Assembly (NCBI GenBank): GCA_903813345.2
Contig: CAIIXF020000002.1
Coordinates: 19,608,455 to 19,672,454, forward strand
DNA length: 64,000 nucleotides
Direction of reading: 5' to 3'
Origin: Owenia fusiformis
Taxonomy: Eukaryota > Annelida > Polychaeta > Sabellida > Oweniidae
This document shows, piece after piece, positions 12,301 to 27,300 of the stretch. The number at the start of each line of letters is the position of its first letter. The first letter of the stretch is position 1. The position numbers were made by a program, and so were the translations under genes. The notes beneath the pieces are model-generated. The model saw nothing but the letters and a program-made list of their open reading frames with translations, was not told the DNA's origin and made no database searches.

Positions 12301-15300
12301 AAAATCGTATTTCAAATATTTTCCAGCTGTACACCAAACACCCACCAAATTAGATCATTATGTAAATGTTTGGGAGGAAAAAGAACAGTACTATATGGCT
12401 CAAATGACATTTAATGTCATGATGTATGTCCATTTTTGTGATATATTTGTCATGATCACTCTGTACTGAACTCAATAAGGAACTAGAAAATGGCAACTCC
12501 ACGGAGTAGCAAATCCCAACGAACATTATATAAATCATCAATCTGTACAGTCACAAAATAATATTTACCATCTACTCTTACCTTCAATAAATATATTAAA
12601 TCATTGTAGCATCATGTAAATCTAAGAAATGGCGAATTTCTGCTCTAGTCAGCCATTTTGAATTTTCAAAGACGCAAATCAGAAAAACAATGCCATAATT
12701 GTGATCTACTCTGAAATACCTTCAATTTGAGTATAATATAGCCATACTTTTAAGAGATCAGAATATAATTGCGAAATCACGCATTAGGCGGCCATTTTGA
12801 TTTTTTAGGCCCCAATCAGAAAAACGCTACGATATTTACAATTTACTCTAAATTGCCTTTCATTTGAGTATAATAAAGCTATACATCTCAAAATTAACGC
12901 AAATTCCTGTTTTCTCAACCCCCATTTACGGCCCCTGGGGGTCAGGGTGAAAAACTCGGGATATATATGTGAAATAGACAGATGTTAATATACTGCCAAA
13001 ATTTCAAATAATAATATTTATTATTTTGGTTTAAAATGAAAAACGTAAGATTTTTGTGAAAAATTCCCGGCATTTTCAAACTGGCGGCCATCTTGAAGAA
13101 AAATTTGCGTAAAACTATTCACCAATATACATCTTTCCATTAAATATGAAGAAAATCTGTTGACTAGTATTCGAGTTATCCTCCGGACAGACGGACGAAT
13201 TCAAGTTCCAACATGAATACCAGGATAAGTTCTCTTGGCCTCCAGTGTGACTGACGGACAGACGGACGGACGGAGGGCTTTACTATATCCCTACAGAACT
13301 TCGTCCGTTGGGATAATTAAGATACAATAAGTATAGTAACATATACGTATTTACATTGCTTTATTTCTTTTGGTGTAGGGCATACTGATATAGGCCTACA
13401 ACATACAACTTAATTGCAATACAATAGGAAATATGTCACAACTACTTGACTCTATGAATATAGCATTTAAAGCATTAATACAATGTGAAATTAAAAATGA
13501 TATCATGTTGTGTTGCATAAATCATTAATTCAGGATCGGCAAGCAAATTTAGTTCTGTCATTTATTCAATTCAATTTATTTCATAATTCTTATTTAATAA
13601 TATTTTATTAATATTACTTGTATAATCTTATTTTATCTAATATCATATCCATGTCTAATACCTAATAACCCAACATAGAGGACCAGGGTAAGTATGGCAA
13701 GTGATTTTAGAAGGTCATTATATCTTTCACCATGAGTACTTTCTCAAAACCTGTAAAGTGGAACACCTCTTTAAATGGAACACCTCCACAAGTGGAATTG
13801 TTGGAACTTCACTTGAAAGAAAGCACATTGTTTTAAATAAAAATTAGTACCGTGGGTACTGGGCTCACATGGTGTTGCTCAAAAGTGAATGATGGCTAAA
13901 ATGACAGAAAATAAAAAAATGGATATGATGTTTTTGCTGATTTTTTGTAACAAAATTATTTCATACAACTACTCTTTACAAAGACATGGCTTTTACAATG
14001 TAGGACATCTGGAATTATTCGTAAAGCTAGGAAATGGGCCAAAAGTGAATTTCACAAGACAAAAATGGTGGCCGTTTTGAAAATAGGCGAGCTTTTGAAG
14101 CAGAAGTCACACACACTACCCTACCACGTGACCACGTTTAAAATGGAAACAGGGTACAGCTAAGTTGCAAATGGAGGACGTGGGTTTAATTCCATATTTC
14201 TGAACGTAAAATACATTTTACATTTATTTCTAGTGTTCTACCAGACATAGAATTGATTCATCAAGCAGTTTGTAGAATATTGTTGGCAAAAAAACCCTAT
14301 AGGCAAAGATAGATAATAGTGGGCGCAGTGAAGCAAAACTCAACACAATACACGATACATTTCAGTAAATCTGTCAACGTACAGGGAGCATGTAAGTTTC
14401 CCTTCGAAAATGTTACATTGATATGTAACAAAAAAAAACAGTGAACTATTATTTCAACTGCGTGTCATCGTGTTATAGGTGGATACGTTTTCTAGTATGT
14501 TATTCAACTGTATTTTTGTGAATTTGAATTTGAACAAAACATTCTAAATGATCGGTTTTTGAGGACGGTAGTGAATTATACCATTCAAGGGGTTATATAG
14601 AACGATTCTTCACATGTAGTTCAGGCAATTTTAATTATTCTGAGTAGCGGATAGCCATTAATACTGATAGCGGATAGTCATTTATATAATTATCATTAAC
14701 GTCTTAACATTTAATTTTGTTATTTTATTTCAATTTGATACCCTAGTAACACGTATAATCTAGCGTTCTTGTTTATTTTATGACTAAAATGCATACGACC
14801 TGAAAGCCTGTGTCTAAATCTACAAAATAATGTTTACTTTATTTGGATTAAATAACAATTGATGACACCCCAAAGCATCAACAGGCGACCTTTTTAGCAT
14901 TACTTTCACTGTTTGCAGCGTAAATGTACATGAGGTCGGAACATAGTATGTCTGTATAATCAGCTTACTTTCTCGCTCCCTGTACTATTGAACAATTTAC
15001 ATTCCTTGTACCCTGTATTGATCAACTTTTGCAATTGTGTATCGTGTACTATGACATATCAAATATTTTAAAATTTAAAACGATATTATTTTCATTCTTT
15101 CTATAACTATCATATAACTTGGAACATCGACTTCACTATTGCACCACTGAAGTGTAGCAAATAGCAATATTGACTCACTCCGAGCACCAAACGTATTAAC
15201 CTTTTGAGTAAGCAGTCGATATACTCAAAAGCGACCTGATTGAAAGCCAAAAAATTCGCGCATGCGTGATCGAGGTAGGGTAGTGTGTCACAGGGGTTTT

Positions 15301-18300
15301 TTCTTTATTGATGCTGAACAAAAATATTCTAAAACAGGAATCCTATCTACAGAGGATTTAAAAAGAGCCAAGTGTTGACAGACATTGGTTTTTAAACTTG
15401 CCACTATCTTGGACTGACTGAAAGACAGATGGACAAATAAATGTTAACTAAAATGGCTGAAAAAAAAATCGGATATGATTTTTTGCCGATTTTTTGTTAC
15501 AAAATTATTTCATACAACTACAAGATTTACTTGGGATAGCTATGGCCTAGTATAAGTTAATAGGCATATATAAACAGGCCGCCCCCCCCCCCCCTACGAT
15601 GAGTGTGTGATGGGCACCGTGTGTGACCAACGGAACGTCAGTTATCATAGAATACAGGTGTATTTTCATAAGGAAAATTTTTATTTTGTCAAATCATGTA
15701 TAGCTCAATGAATTGCATACAATATTTTAACACGTAGCAAGAATGACCACCTGGTCATGCAACATCGACCTTTGGGGAAGATGTATGCGGTTCCAAGTAT
15801 TTCATAGCTTATATTCATATTTGTGTATTATACCTACTCTTATCAATTCTCAGATCTTACTTATAATGTTATTGGTGTTTATTAGAGTTCTATTTTGTCT
15901 ATTGTTTATATTTTGATACGCATCCAATAATACTGTAATATATAATTATTATATTATCTCCAATCAATGGAGGGAAAATAAATCTAATAATAATAATAAT
16001 ACACTGACATGGATTTTACAATGCAGGACACCTGAAATTATTTTGAAAGCTAGGAAATGGGTTGAAAGTGAATTTCGCGAGACAAAAATGGGGGCCATTT
16101 TGAAAATAGGCGAGCTTTTTAACCAGGAGTCATAGGGGAGTTTTCTGTATTTATGTTGAACATAAATAACTTAAAACGGGAATCTTATCGACAGAGGTTT
16201 TCAGGCAAATGGTCCAAAAGTGGATTTCGCCAGACAGATGGACAAATCCATGTTAACTAAAATGGCTGAAAATAAAAAAAACGGATACAATTTTTTGCTG
16301 ATTTTTTGTAACAAAATTATTTCATATAACTACTCTTCACATTGACATGGATATTAACAATGCAGGACACCTGACATTATTTGTAAAGCTAGGAAATGGG
16401 TCAAAAATGAATTTTACGAGACAAAAATGGCAGCCATCTTGAAAATGGGTGAGCTTTAGAACCAGGAGTCGGAGGGGAGTTTTCTGTATTGATGTTGAAC
16501 AAAAATAACTCAAAACGAGAATCCTATCTACAGAGGTTTTAAAAATGTGCCACTATTGTTGATGGACAGACTGACGGATGGACGCACGCACGGGCGCACG
16601 GACAGACAAGTGAGTGATTGCAAAAGCTCACCATGTGAGCTAAAAACCACTGCCCTTTGGCAAGAAAGCACTAATGGATTAAAAATCCAAAATCACTTGC
16701 CATACTGTACCTGGTCCTTTGAAACAGACCCAAACATAATTTTTTATCATACAAAAATCGAGTAAAAAGGACCTGTTTATAGAGTGACAAAACACCATGG
16801 TAGTGTACAAGGTCAAATAATTTTTTTTAAATTTCATGAGGCATGTTTTAGCAAAAAAATGTTCCTTTAACCCACCTAGGAGAAAAGTTGAGCTTGTTAA
16901 AGTTACTGACATGCCCAAATTTTCAGTAGTTTTGACTTGAAACGATAAATCCTTGTGTTCTTATAAAATGAATTTCTTCATTAATAATGGTTCAATATAC
17001 TTAAAAGTAAGCTCAAAATACTGGGAATTGAATAATCTTTCCAATAATACCTTATACACATATGATTGTTTATTTCAGAGATCATAAAGACAACACATTA
17101 CATTTATTTGAGATCTAATGTTATATAATGTGTCCATACGAGGGGTGATTCAAAAGTAATGGACAAAATTTTATAGGCATACTAAATTTCACCCAATCAG
17201 TCTAATTTTTTCACAGTGAATAGATCAATCAATTCTCTACTTTGTGTCGAATTCTCATTTAAATGCATTTGAAATTGTTTCAGCTATGCATAACCATGGT
17301 AACAAGGGTAAGCATGGGTGGAATTGGTTTTTTAATGATAATTGAATGTTTTTGTCATTTTTGCTTGATTTCGTTTTAATGACTCAATTACCACACATGA
17401 TATGTCTAACAAGCATGGTAATGCAATTGTCAAGCAAGACTCACATGCCCATGTGTTTGCTGTTGAGTTCTAAATTCAGCAGCCAATTGTGCTATAACAT
17501 CACAATGATATTTCTAAGAATGATGAGTCACAGTGAGTCAGAAAGTAGATCAGACTCTTAGACTCACACACATCCAAGAAATGTCTAATTTACAACAAAT
17601 CAAAGTTAAGCAAAGGATTGTTATTGAATATTTGGTAGCTACTGGAGAGACAAGGCAGGCAGTTGTCAAGAAAATAAAAGAGACACATGGAGACAAGGCC
17701 TTGTCAAGGCAAGCCATTGAGCGATGGTACAAAGACTTTAGTGAAGGGGATACGAGAGTCTTAGATCTAAAGCGATCTGGAAGGCCCAAGACAATATCAA
17801 TTTATTTCGATTATTTTTTGTATAACGCATGGAAAGTAACTTTAAAAATTGAGCAATGTCATTAGTGTTGTGATAATAACGTCCCTTATACCTATTTATT
17901 ACAGGTCATGTAGACCATGGGCATGTGAGTCTTGCTTGACAATTGCATTACCATGCTTGTTAGACATATCATGTGTGGTAATTGAGTCATTAAAACGAAA
18001 TCAAGCAAAAATGACAAAAACATTCAATTATCATTAAAAAACCAATTCCACCCATGCTTACCCTTGTTACCATGGTTACGCATAGCTGAAACAATTTCAG
18101 TTGCATTTAAATGAGAATTCGACACAAAGTAGAGAATTGATTGATCTATTCACTGTGAAAAAATTAGACTGATTGGGTGAAATTTAGTATGCCTATAAAA
18201 TTTTGTCCATTACTTTTGAATCACCCCTCGTACTTTAGGCAGCCAGTTTGAGGGAAGAATCAGAAAACAATATAATAATTGTGATCTACTCTAAAATTCC

Positions 18301-21300
18301 TTCAATTTGAGTATAAAAATAGTCTACTTTGAAGAGATGGGTGAAATATTGTGAAATTCCCTATTAGGTGGCCATTTTGAATTTTCTGAGGATCAAATCA
18401 GAAAAACAATACCATTATTGTGATCTACTCTGCAATGCCTTCAATTTGAGTGTAATATAGCCATATAGCCTTATTTTTGGAAGTGGTCGGGAAATTGTGA
18501 AATCCCAATTTAGACAGCCCCTTTGAATGTTCTTAAATCTAAATCGGAAAAACAATACTGAACTTGAAATCTGTTTGAACTAATCTTTCATTTTAGCATT
18601 ACAGAGCTATACATGTACTGAAAAAGATCTCAAAACAAACAAAAGTTCCAGTATTTCCGACCCCATACACATACCTAGGGGTCAGGCTGAAAAACACGTA
18701 ATATAGGTGAAATAGATGTATTTTGTGAATTTACTTCCAAAATTTCAAACAGAAATATTCACCACTTTGCTTAAAAATTTTAGATTTTCACAAAAAATCC
18801 TGACATTTTAAAGTAGTAGCCATCTCGAAAATTGTTTGTTTTGCTTAAAACAATTACCAATACACATCTTTCCACCCAATGTGAAAAAAATCCATCCACT
18901 AGTATCTGAGTTGTTCAATGGATGGACTGGGGGCTCACTATATCCCTACCAAACCTTGTTTGTTGGAATTAAGTTAACTGTCCCAACACTACTGTCATAT
19001 GGTCGGTTTAGACTGTTGAAGCTGACACAGGAGGGGAGTAGGAAGACTGTTGTATTCATAGTCAATGTTAAGAAATTTCTAGACAGCAACAGAAGTCCAG
19101 CTGATCCCACAGGATACTGTTTGACCCTCTTGCTCCGAAGTCAAAGTATGCTGTCATCAAAACATCCTTTCAATAGGCCATTCAGTTGTTGCTTTTACAA
19201 AATCTGAAAAATGAGTAGTCAAGTATCAGAAGTCTGCAATTTTACAGTTTGAATCTTTCTGCTTAGATCTATCGAGTGGAAATGATTCAGGAAAAGGCCA
19301 TCACAACAAAACAAACATGCACAGCACCTTCAATATGATTAACAGTTTTGGTGTGATTGCCTTTTTCAATTGTTTTTTGAAAGATTTGGTCCTGTCTACT
19401 TATCAGTGTGCTCAATGGCATTTCCATTGAGCCAAAGCATTCATTCTGGAGGTTGTTGACCATAATGCACCAAGATGAGATATTGCATAGAAAATCAATT
19501 AGTCAGCATTTAGATCTGGGGTATCATTTCCATTACCCCAAAATACCATTTAGGTTGTAAAATAGAATGTGCTAATGAAGGTTAAAACAGAAATTATTTA
19601 CCTGATATTATGAAGGCCTGCATAAAAAGTTATTGTGAAATCCATTGTCTTCTAACAGCCACAGTACCAATTCATTCCTGAAACTGAAAATTATTATACA
19701 AATATTAAATAATACATAATTTTAAAGTTCGGAATGGAATCCAAAAATTCTATTATAAAATATATGATCATTTTAAGCAAGGAAAAGAGAGAACATTTAT
19801 GTTACAGCAGCAGAGAAGATTCAATCTATGTATTAGCTAGAATAAGAAGTTATGAGACAAGAATGATGATTAATAGTCTATTTCTACACAATTTTTAATC
19901 AGAGTTGAAAATGTTTATCTTTTTAACCCAAATGGCAATGGGTTAGGTACAACACAATGAATTTGAATTCGTGTTTTATCTCAGTGAAATTTACCTGCGC
20001 CTTATACCATATACTACATCTGACGCTTGCATATGACCCTAAACTTCCAAAATGCATGGTGAATATAATATAGACTAGAATTTTCTTATTTTCGTCCTAT
20101 GATATCTCTAACATTTACAAATAAAAATATCAAGAAGCTAGACCAAATCTTTCTGAAACAATGAAAATATCAGTTTGCTCAAATTTCATCACTCTCATGT
20201 TCATAGGCCCAGGTTAAAGTATTAGTAAGTCGAATATTATATGCAAAAGTTTGAAAACACTTTGAAGAATGTTTAAGTAAGTTTATTCATTACTTCAGAG
20301 AATATTTATCCCATTGAGACTTTCGACTAGTATCCCCTAGTCTTTTATATAATATATAAACCAGAGAGATGAACTTACATAGAACCACTTTGAAGAAGAT
20401 TTTGGACAGATTTGGGAATACATGTACAATTTGATACCAGTTAGGAGAACTCGTACCTGAGACTGCGAGATTTTTAAATATTTCGACTGAAGTGGGGCAC
20501 CTGTGAATATTATATTGGACTTAGCGGATTTTCTCGCATATACGCCCCCCTAAATTTAGGCCCATGGGCCAAAAATCGAATATAGTACGCTTATACGCCC
20601 ATGGGCCTATAAAAAATGACTATTTATTGATTTTTTCAATAAATTCAAGAGTATTTTGTCACTGGCAGATCGTTCTGTCGTACTTTGTTTCATTGTATTA
20701 ACATTCATTAACAACTTAACATTCCATTGTATTCATCAGCTCTTCTCACCTTTACGCCCACTGGGCCAAAAATCGAAAGTAGTACACTTATACGCCCATG
20801 GGCGAAAAATAAGAGGTAAAATAACAGACGAAATTGCCCCTTCTTTCAGTTATACGCCCAGGGCTTATATGCGAGAAAATCCAGTACTTATACTAAACTT
20901 TGACCTGGGCCTATGTTCATGCTGTACCTTATCAGGCCCGTAGCAAGGCCCCTCTTTCAAAATTATGCAGTTTTCACCAGTTCAAGCACTTTTTGCATGA
21001 AATTTTAACCAAAACTGTCAAAAAGCTCCCCCTTGCACATGCTATCTATTGCAAGACTAACGCCTGGTGTAACCGTCACCATGTTATTCGGTGTTTTTTA
21101 AGTAGCGCAAGGATCCTGTCATGACCGTGGTAATGTTAAAGCCTAATATGACCGTGACAATGCTTATAAGGCCTGTCATGACCGTGGTAATGTTAAAGCC
21201 TGATATGACCGTTACAATGCTTGCAAGGCCTTTCATAACCGTGACAATGCTATATTATATTGCAAGGCCTCTCATGACCGTGGTTGTATTTAAAGTAGCT

Positions 21301-24300
21301 TGAGAACACTGTAATGACAATTTTTCTTCGTGTTTAACTACCTTAAATATGTAAATAAAGACTACTAAAAATGTGTATTAATTTCACAACGAAAACCTAA
21401 TTTTTACTCATAAATAATTTGTGAACAAACTATATCTCTACTCTCATTCAAGGAGCTTCGATTCGAAAGCATATACTTTCTATAATGATCAATTAATAAG
21501 ATTTATCCATAAAAAATACCAACAGCAATGGGCGAAACATGAAGGTCATTAATGTCATATAAAGGTTGCGGTCGCGCCAGGCTTACACTACCACGGTCAT
21601 GGCAGGCATTTTAATATAATACAGCATTGTCGCGGTTATACCAGGCTTTCACGATAACATTACCACGGTCATGGCAGGATCCTTGCGCTACTTAAAAAAC
21701 ACCGAATAACATGGTGACGGTTATGCCAGGCGTTAGTCTTACAACAGATAGGGTCTCCCCCTTGACAAAAGCTCCCCCTTGGTAAAACCACTCCCATTGG
21801 TAAAAAGTGTCTACAGGCCTGCATATCCCAAACAATCAACTGTCAAGCTTACTTTTTATAACATGGGAAATCCTAACTTCAGCAAGTCCAGCTGTGCCAT
21901 TTATTTATGGTGAGCGCTGCATGTGATGATAAGGTAACAGAATTACATGTACAGTGGGGGGCATAAAGAATTACAAACCCTATGGAAATTACATGTTGTC
22001 GCATATGTAATAAATTCTTACCTCAGTGTATTCAGTGCTCTATTTTCTCCGTCATAGTAAGTCCAGATATAGTGGAATTTGTGTCCATAATGACAAATAA
22101 GAACTTAAAAATTTGATGTGGAATTCACATGTTAATGCAGACTCTTCAAATGTTGAGGTGATTTTGGAGCCAGATTACGCCGCAATGTGGGTTGGCTCCC
22201 AGAATGCAACATGACACGTGTCAGCTTTCAAAATGCCATTCCGCCGTTTTGAAATACGTCACGAATAAATAAGGTTACTTGGTGTTGCATTCTGGGAGTC
22301 AATCCTCCTTGGATCACAAACATGGCGATTCATGAAAACATTAGTCCGATTTGGTAGGGATTTATCCATCATTTGCAGGTATGAGGCTTTGGATTCATTT
22401 ATTGTGCTACTTAAAGTGGATGGGAATTATTTTTCTACCACTTGGGAGAGTTTGATACATGAAACTTAGAATTTAGCTCATTGTGACAACTTTTGAGGGT
22501 TGAGATTTATTTTTGTCCCCCACTTTATATCTGACACAATTGGTGATGCTTGCTCTTGATGTTCCAACATGTTGTCATCCCATGTACTTTAGTCTAAAGG
22601 TCCGTTGACTTGTCATCCATTCCTCTCAACTCAGCATAATTCTAAAAACACCTTCCGTCCGATTTGGAACTCTAAATTTTTAAATCTTTCACTTTCAGCC
22701 TCCTAGTAGTCACATTGAAATGAACAAGACACTTCTATATGTCTGTGATATGTAACTTAAGTTTCTACATATTTACTGATGTAGTATATACATCAAATAT
22801 ACGAGGTTTATTGAATCTAGGTCTAATCTAAAACCAATATATTTTCTTTTTTCTTTCGAGAACCGAACAAACAAAAATCCACAAAATTGCACTCACGTTA
22901 GTTGCCCTTCCACTTCCGGGTACGTACAGGGTAAGTCAATGAACCTGTCATTGATTATTTATATTCTAACGGCTCTTATGACAATTAAAACCATTTTTCT
23001 TAAATTAAATAGTTTTAGATTAAGAAAATTATTCAAATTAATACTGTTTAAATTGCAAAATAGACAAGTACTTTGACAGGGCTTTGTTTGTTTTGTATAA
23101 AACGGCACAATATTGGTTTCTCACTCCGTATAGTTTAAGAGGTCAATATGTCATGGTCAATTGTTCTAAAAATACAGCATCAAACATCACAAAAGTAAAT
23201 ACTTTTCCAAATAAGAATATAATCTTCAGCTGTGAATACATTTAAGTCTACATTCTTCTGTTTTATAATGAGAAACATATGTTGAAAGTGATGACACCAA
23301 GTTTTACTTTAAATGACAAATCCGACGTCAAAACGGAATCAATATTTTTCACAAATTTTAAACATCATTTTCGAATAAAGTTTTATTAGTTGTATTAACG
23401 TTTTATTTTAGAAAAAAATCGCTACAATATTTTAAAAAATATTGAAGATACCACACGTGAAATTTGAGATTGATCTATAAAAAATTGACAAATTGTTACA
23501 GTTTTAAGCCAAAGAGGTACGCGACCAAAAATGGCGTAAAAATGAAAGCGAATCACGTCGTAGGGAATGCAGTCAATTTGCTTTCCTGATTTAAATGATA
23601 ATATCTTGGTATATCCTCATTACATTTATTTCTCAAAATTGCATAATTTGAAACCCAAGAATAAATACTACAAATTGTGAAAATTTAAGACTCATTGAGA
23701 ACGCACTTGTAAAAGAAAAGCAAATTATATACCTTGTTTACGTTATCCGAGAACGTCTTTGATGACGCCATAAGCTCAAAAATGGCCATTTTTAAAAAGT
23801 GACTCACCTAACTTTGAGATTTACGGAAACTACATTGAAATGATCATAAATTCCCAATTTTTTCACATAAATTAAACCACATAAGGGAGTCAATATTCAG
23901 AAAGTTTGAGGAAAAAATATCCAAAACTGTATGATCGTTACAGTTTTTGCTAAAATGTTGAAAAAATAAGATTTTTTTTGTCCAAAAAAAGTTTATCGGC
24001 CGGCGCGATTTTTCTACCTCCAATTCTTTTCAATGTGTGATTTAATTTAATTCATTCTATAGATCTAGATATAATCTACCATCACACCAAATATCATAAA
24101 GATATGCAAGAATATGAATGCGCACGAGCCGCTCAACTTTTCATGTATACACTGAATTTTTTCTTGAGAATGCCGTCATAGAATATAGTCCCGCGGAAGA
24201 CCACTAACTTTTTTTTAATAATCACCGCTTTTGTGCCGTCGGCCTCCTAGCTGGCTTGAAATCGGGTGGGTGGGCAGGCATCTTGATAAATACTTGTCTC

Positions 24301-27300
24301 CAGGTTTTTAGCCAAACCATTTGAGGGATCCATCTGAAATTTTTAGGGATGTTCCTCCATATATGAAACTTTAGACATGATTAGCTTTTGACAGTTTGGT
24401 AAATTTTAAGGTGGACATTTTGGATTTTCCATCCAGAAATCTTGTCTGTGTAAATTAATTGTCTGATCACCCCTCTTATATTTAAAAGCTCTTATTTCTA
24501 GGTATAATGGCTGGATCTCCTTGTCCACCTGAAATCATGAAACAAGTCGTTGAGCGTCTTCATATGCCCGATGTCACAGTATGTAAAACTTAGTGAACAC
24601 CTCTCTCAATTCTGTGTCTAGTGAACACCCCTTCTCAGCACATATTCCACTACCTTCTGTATAAAATTGCTTCTCTGTAGTGAACATTTACCTACAGTGA
24701 ACACATTTTTGTGGTTCCATAGGTGTTCAATGTACACAGGTTTTACTGTAGAGGTTGCTTTCTGCGGCACATACCCAATCATGCCCATATCACGCTTTTG
24801 AATTGACATGTAATACAATTTTCTTGCTTTGTGCATATGCACGGTTGCCTTTAACTTACTGTATTCTCTCTAAAGAGTGCACAATTCCAATGAGTGTGTG
24901 TGCAACTTTTATGTTGGATATGGTCTTAAGTAAGCGCAGAATTTAATGCATTAGTTTTGCTTATTTACATAACAAGATTTTGATTGATAATTATATTTAA
25001 TGAAATGAAAGAATGAAATACAGGAGCTGTAGAGCTCTGTATAGTATGTATTGGTGATAAAAACTGAAAAGATAATTGGCAATATTTTTTTCTTAATTTT
25101 TTTGTATGAGCACTTATTGGAGAGAATATGGTACCTTGTTCCATTTAACTTTCATTCTTCAAAAATACTTCAATATAATAACTAATATTTTATAAGAATC
25201 ACACTTTTAGAAGATTATTGGTGTCAACGCGGTAGCCTGGCGTCTTTAAATAAAAAATGATGAAGCTACACATTCATAAAATTTTCCCATGGCATATGGC
25301 ACCTTCTTGGCTTCAAAAGAAACGAGCATCATGGATCCCCCCACAACCTTTATTTATTAACCTAACTTTTGTGATTACATTCTGGTTTGATTCCTTGACA
25401 ACATAACAATATACTAAATGATTTAACTACTATAATACAAATGTATGTACGGGTATAAGCATCACCTGTGGTGCCACCTGTTATTAATAATATGTGTACA
25501 CATAATGATTAAATGTATGAATAAAAAACAAAAAAAACTGGATTGCTTCCTTGTATGAAAATATGGAGCTTACCAGACTTTGAGATACTGGTTATTTTTA
25601 AGGTGAAGATTTTGTGTTCATGAAGGGACAAATCCAGATTTTATCCAACACTGGCTTGATGCCACACACACATGCAAATAGTTTAGATGTAAATTTTGAT
25701 GAATAGATGAATCGTTTATTTTATTTATTTTTTATTTCAAAGAAAAAACATGTTAAAGCAATTGCAAAAACAATACAGTTACATGGTAAACGTACACTTT
25801 ACAATACAGTATTGGTTAAACGTTAGTATTTAAGAAATTTTATACCATTGGCAATTTAAAATAAATAAAAATAAATAAATGAATTATTTGTGTCAATACC
25901 ACAAAAGCACACTTTGCCATTTTGATTTTATATGCAAGCTTAAAATCTCTATTACCTGAAAAGGCTTACCTTTCCATTACAGATACAGTAAAACCTGTCT
26001 AATATGAACACTACTAGGCCCAGCCAAAAGTGTTCAGACTGGCAGGTGTTCACAAATGAGGTCTCTAATATATGAGTCAATGAAAGGTAACAAAATTAGG
26101 ACCAAGAATAAGTGTTCACATTGAGAGGTGTTCCATTATACAGGTTTTACTGTAGGTAAAAGTTCCAATTATTTAACTGAGTGGGTTTGGTTCTTTCCAG
26201 GTGTGCTATGGGACAACAGAAAACAGCCCAGTTACATTCCAGAGTAATATAACTGATCCTGTTGAGAAACGTGTAGGGACCATAGGAACACCTGCGGCGC
26301 ATGTAGAGGTGAGCTTTCTAAATTGTAGGGAAGTTTAGCTACATGTTTTCACAAGGGTTTGTACATGAATATTAGATGTGTCAAGGGTCAGATATTCATT
26401 GGGTCGGGTCAGGCCACAAAAAAGTGTACTGACCCGACCCGAAATTGAAAAGTAGTTGTTCGTGACCCGACCCGAGCCTTCCGACCCGATATTCGGGTCA
26501 ACTTCGGGTCGGTGTGACACCTCTAATGAATATGTAGAGCTTTGATCCTCTTGGGATAAGTTGTGGTTGTGCAAATAGGTAATTGAAAAGAAAATTGAAA
26601 AAAGCTGTAGGTAGAAACTGACAATGTTCTTATCATGTCAATGTTATAATTATGTGTACCGGTAGATGTAATTCATTTATGAAAATTTGTCTTTGATAAC
26701 ATTTAACCTGGCAAAAATTGTAAGTTGAAATTAAAAAAATTGTAGGTGAAGATCATTGATGAAGATGGGAATGTGCTACCATTGGGGACACCTGGTGAGC
26801 TGTGTACACGTGGTTATGCGACCATGTTGCGTTACTGGAATGATCATGAAAAAACAGAGGAGGTCATTATGCCTGATCGCTGGTATAGGACTGGGTAAGA
26901 ACTGGAAAGCTAGAAATCGCTAGCATTGTTACTAGTATTACAAAATAGTGCTTAAAAGTGTCCTATAAAGTATAAAAATGGGCATGCTTCCTGGCGCTGA
27001 TAAAATATAAATATAGAATTATTACGATTGTCCAATGCCACTGTATTTTCTATTAACTAGTTGTTCTATTGTGTGAGCAGTCAAGGATGTTGTATCCAAT
27101 TATTTAACCTCAGTAGTTATAACAAAACAGTACTAAACAAAAAAAAACGCAAATACACCCATTTAAAAAATTAACTAGTCTAATCAGTGAGTGTAAACTC
27201 TGTGCTATACGTAGCCAAAAAGGGCGGACACTTTAAGTTCAGTGATATAGCTATGATGTCAGTGTCTTTGCTATAAGATAGGCGATTAGGCGTAGCATGA

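Larger units (their letters stand above)
10561..24253. mobile_element. 13.7 kb insertion with imperfect terminal inverted repeats and GCT target duplication
   Basis: The duplicated intron is interrupted after AAGCTTTGCT (10560) and resumes at GCTTGAAAT (24254); the uninterrupted paralogue at about 9090-9110 reads AAGCTTTGCTTGAAAT. The insert starts CAGTCTGTCGGCCGACG and its far end read in reverse starts CAGCTAGGAGGCCGACG, an imperfect inverted repeat. GCT on both sides looks like a 3-bp target duplication. Both ends are AT-rich and carry GTTACAGTTTTTACTAAA-like direct repeats (10.98, 11.44, 23.49, 23.94 kb). No transposase reading frame is visible; the interior contains other elements. A 3-bp duplication would suit a CACTA-like element, but the CAG end is not typical, so the class is unknown. 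Two or more adjacent insertions remain possible. Confidence 0.65.

Noticed and set aside
18836-19207. 123-codon open frame
   Set aside because: Partly inside a dispersed repeat, with no recognisable domain and no splice or start context.
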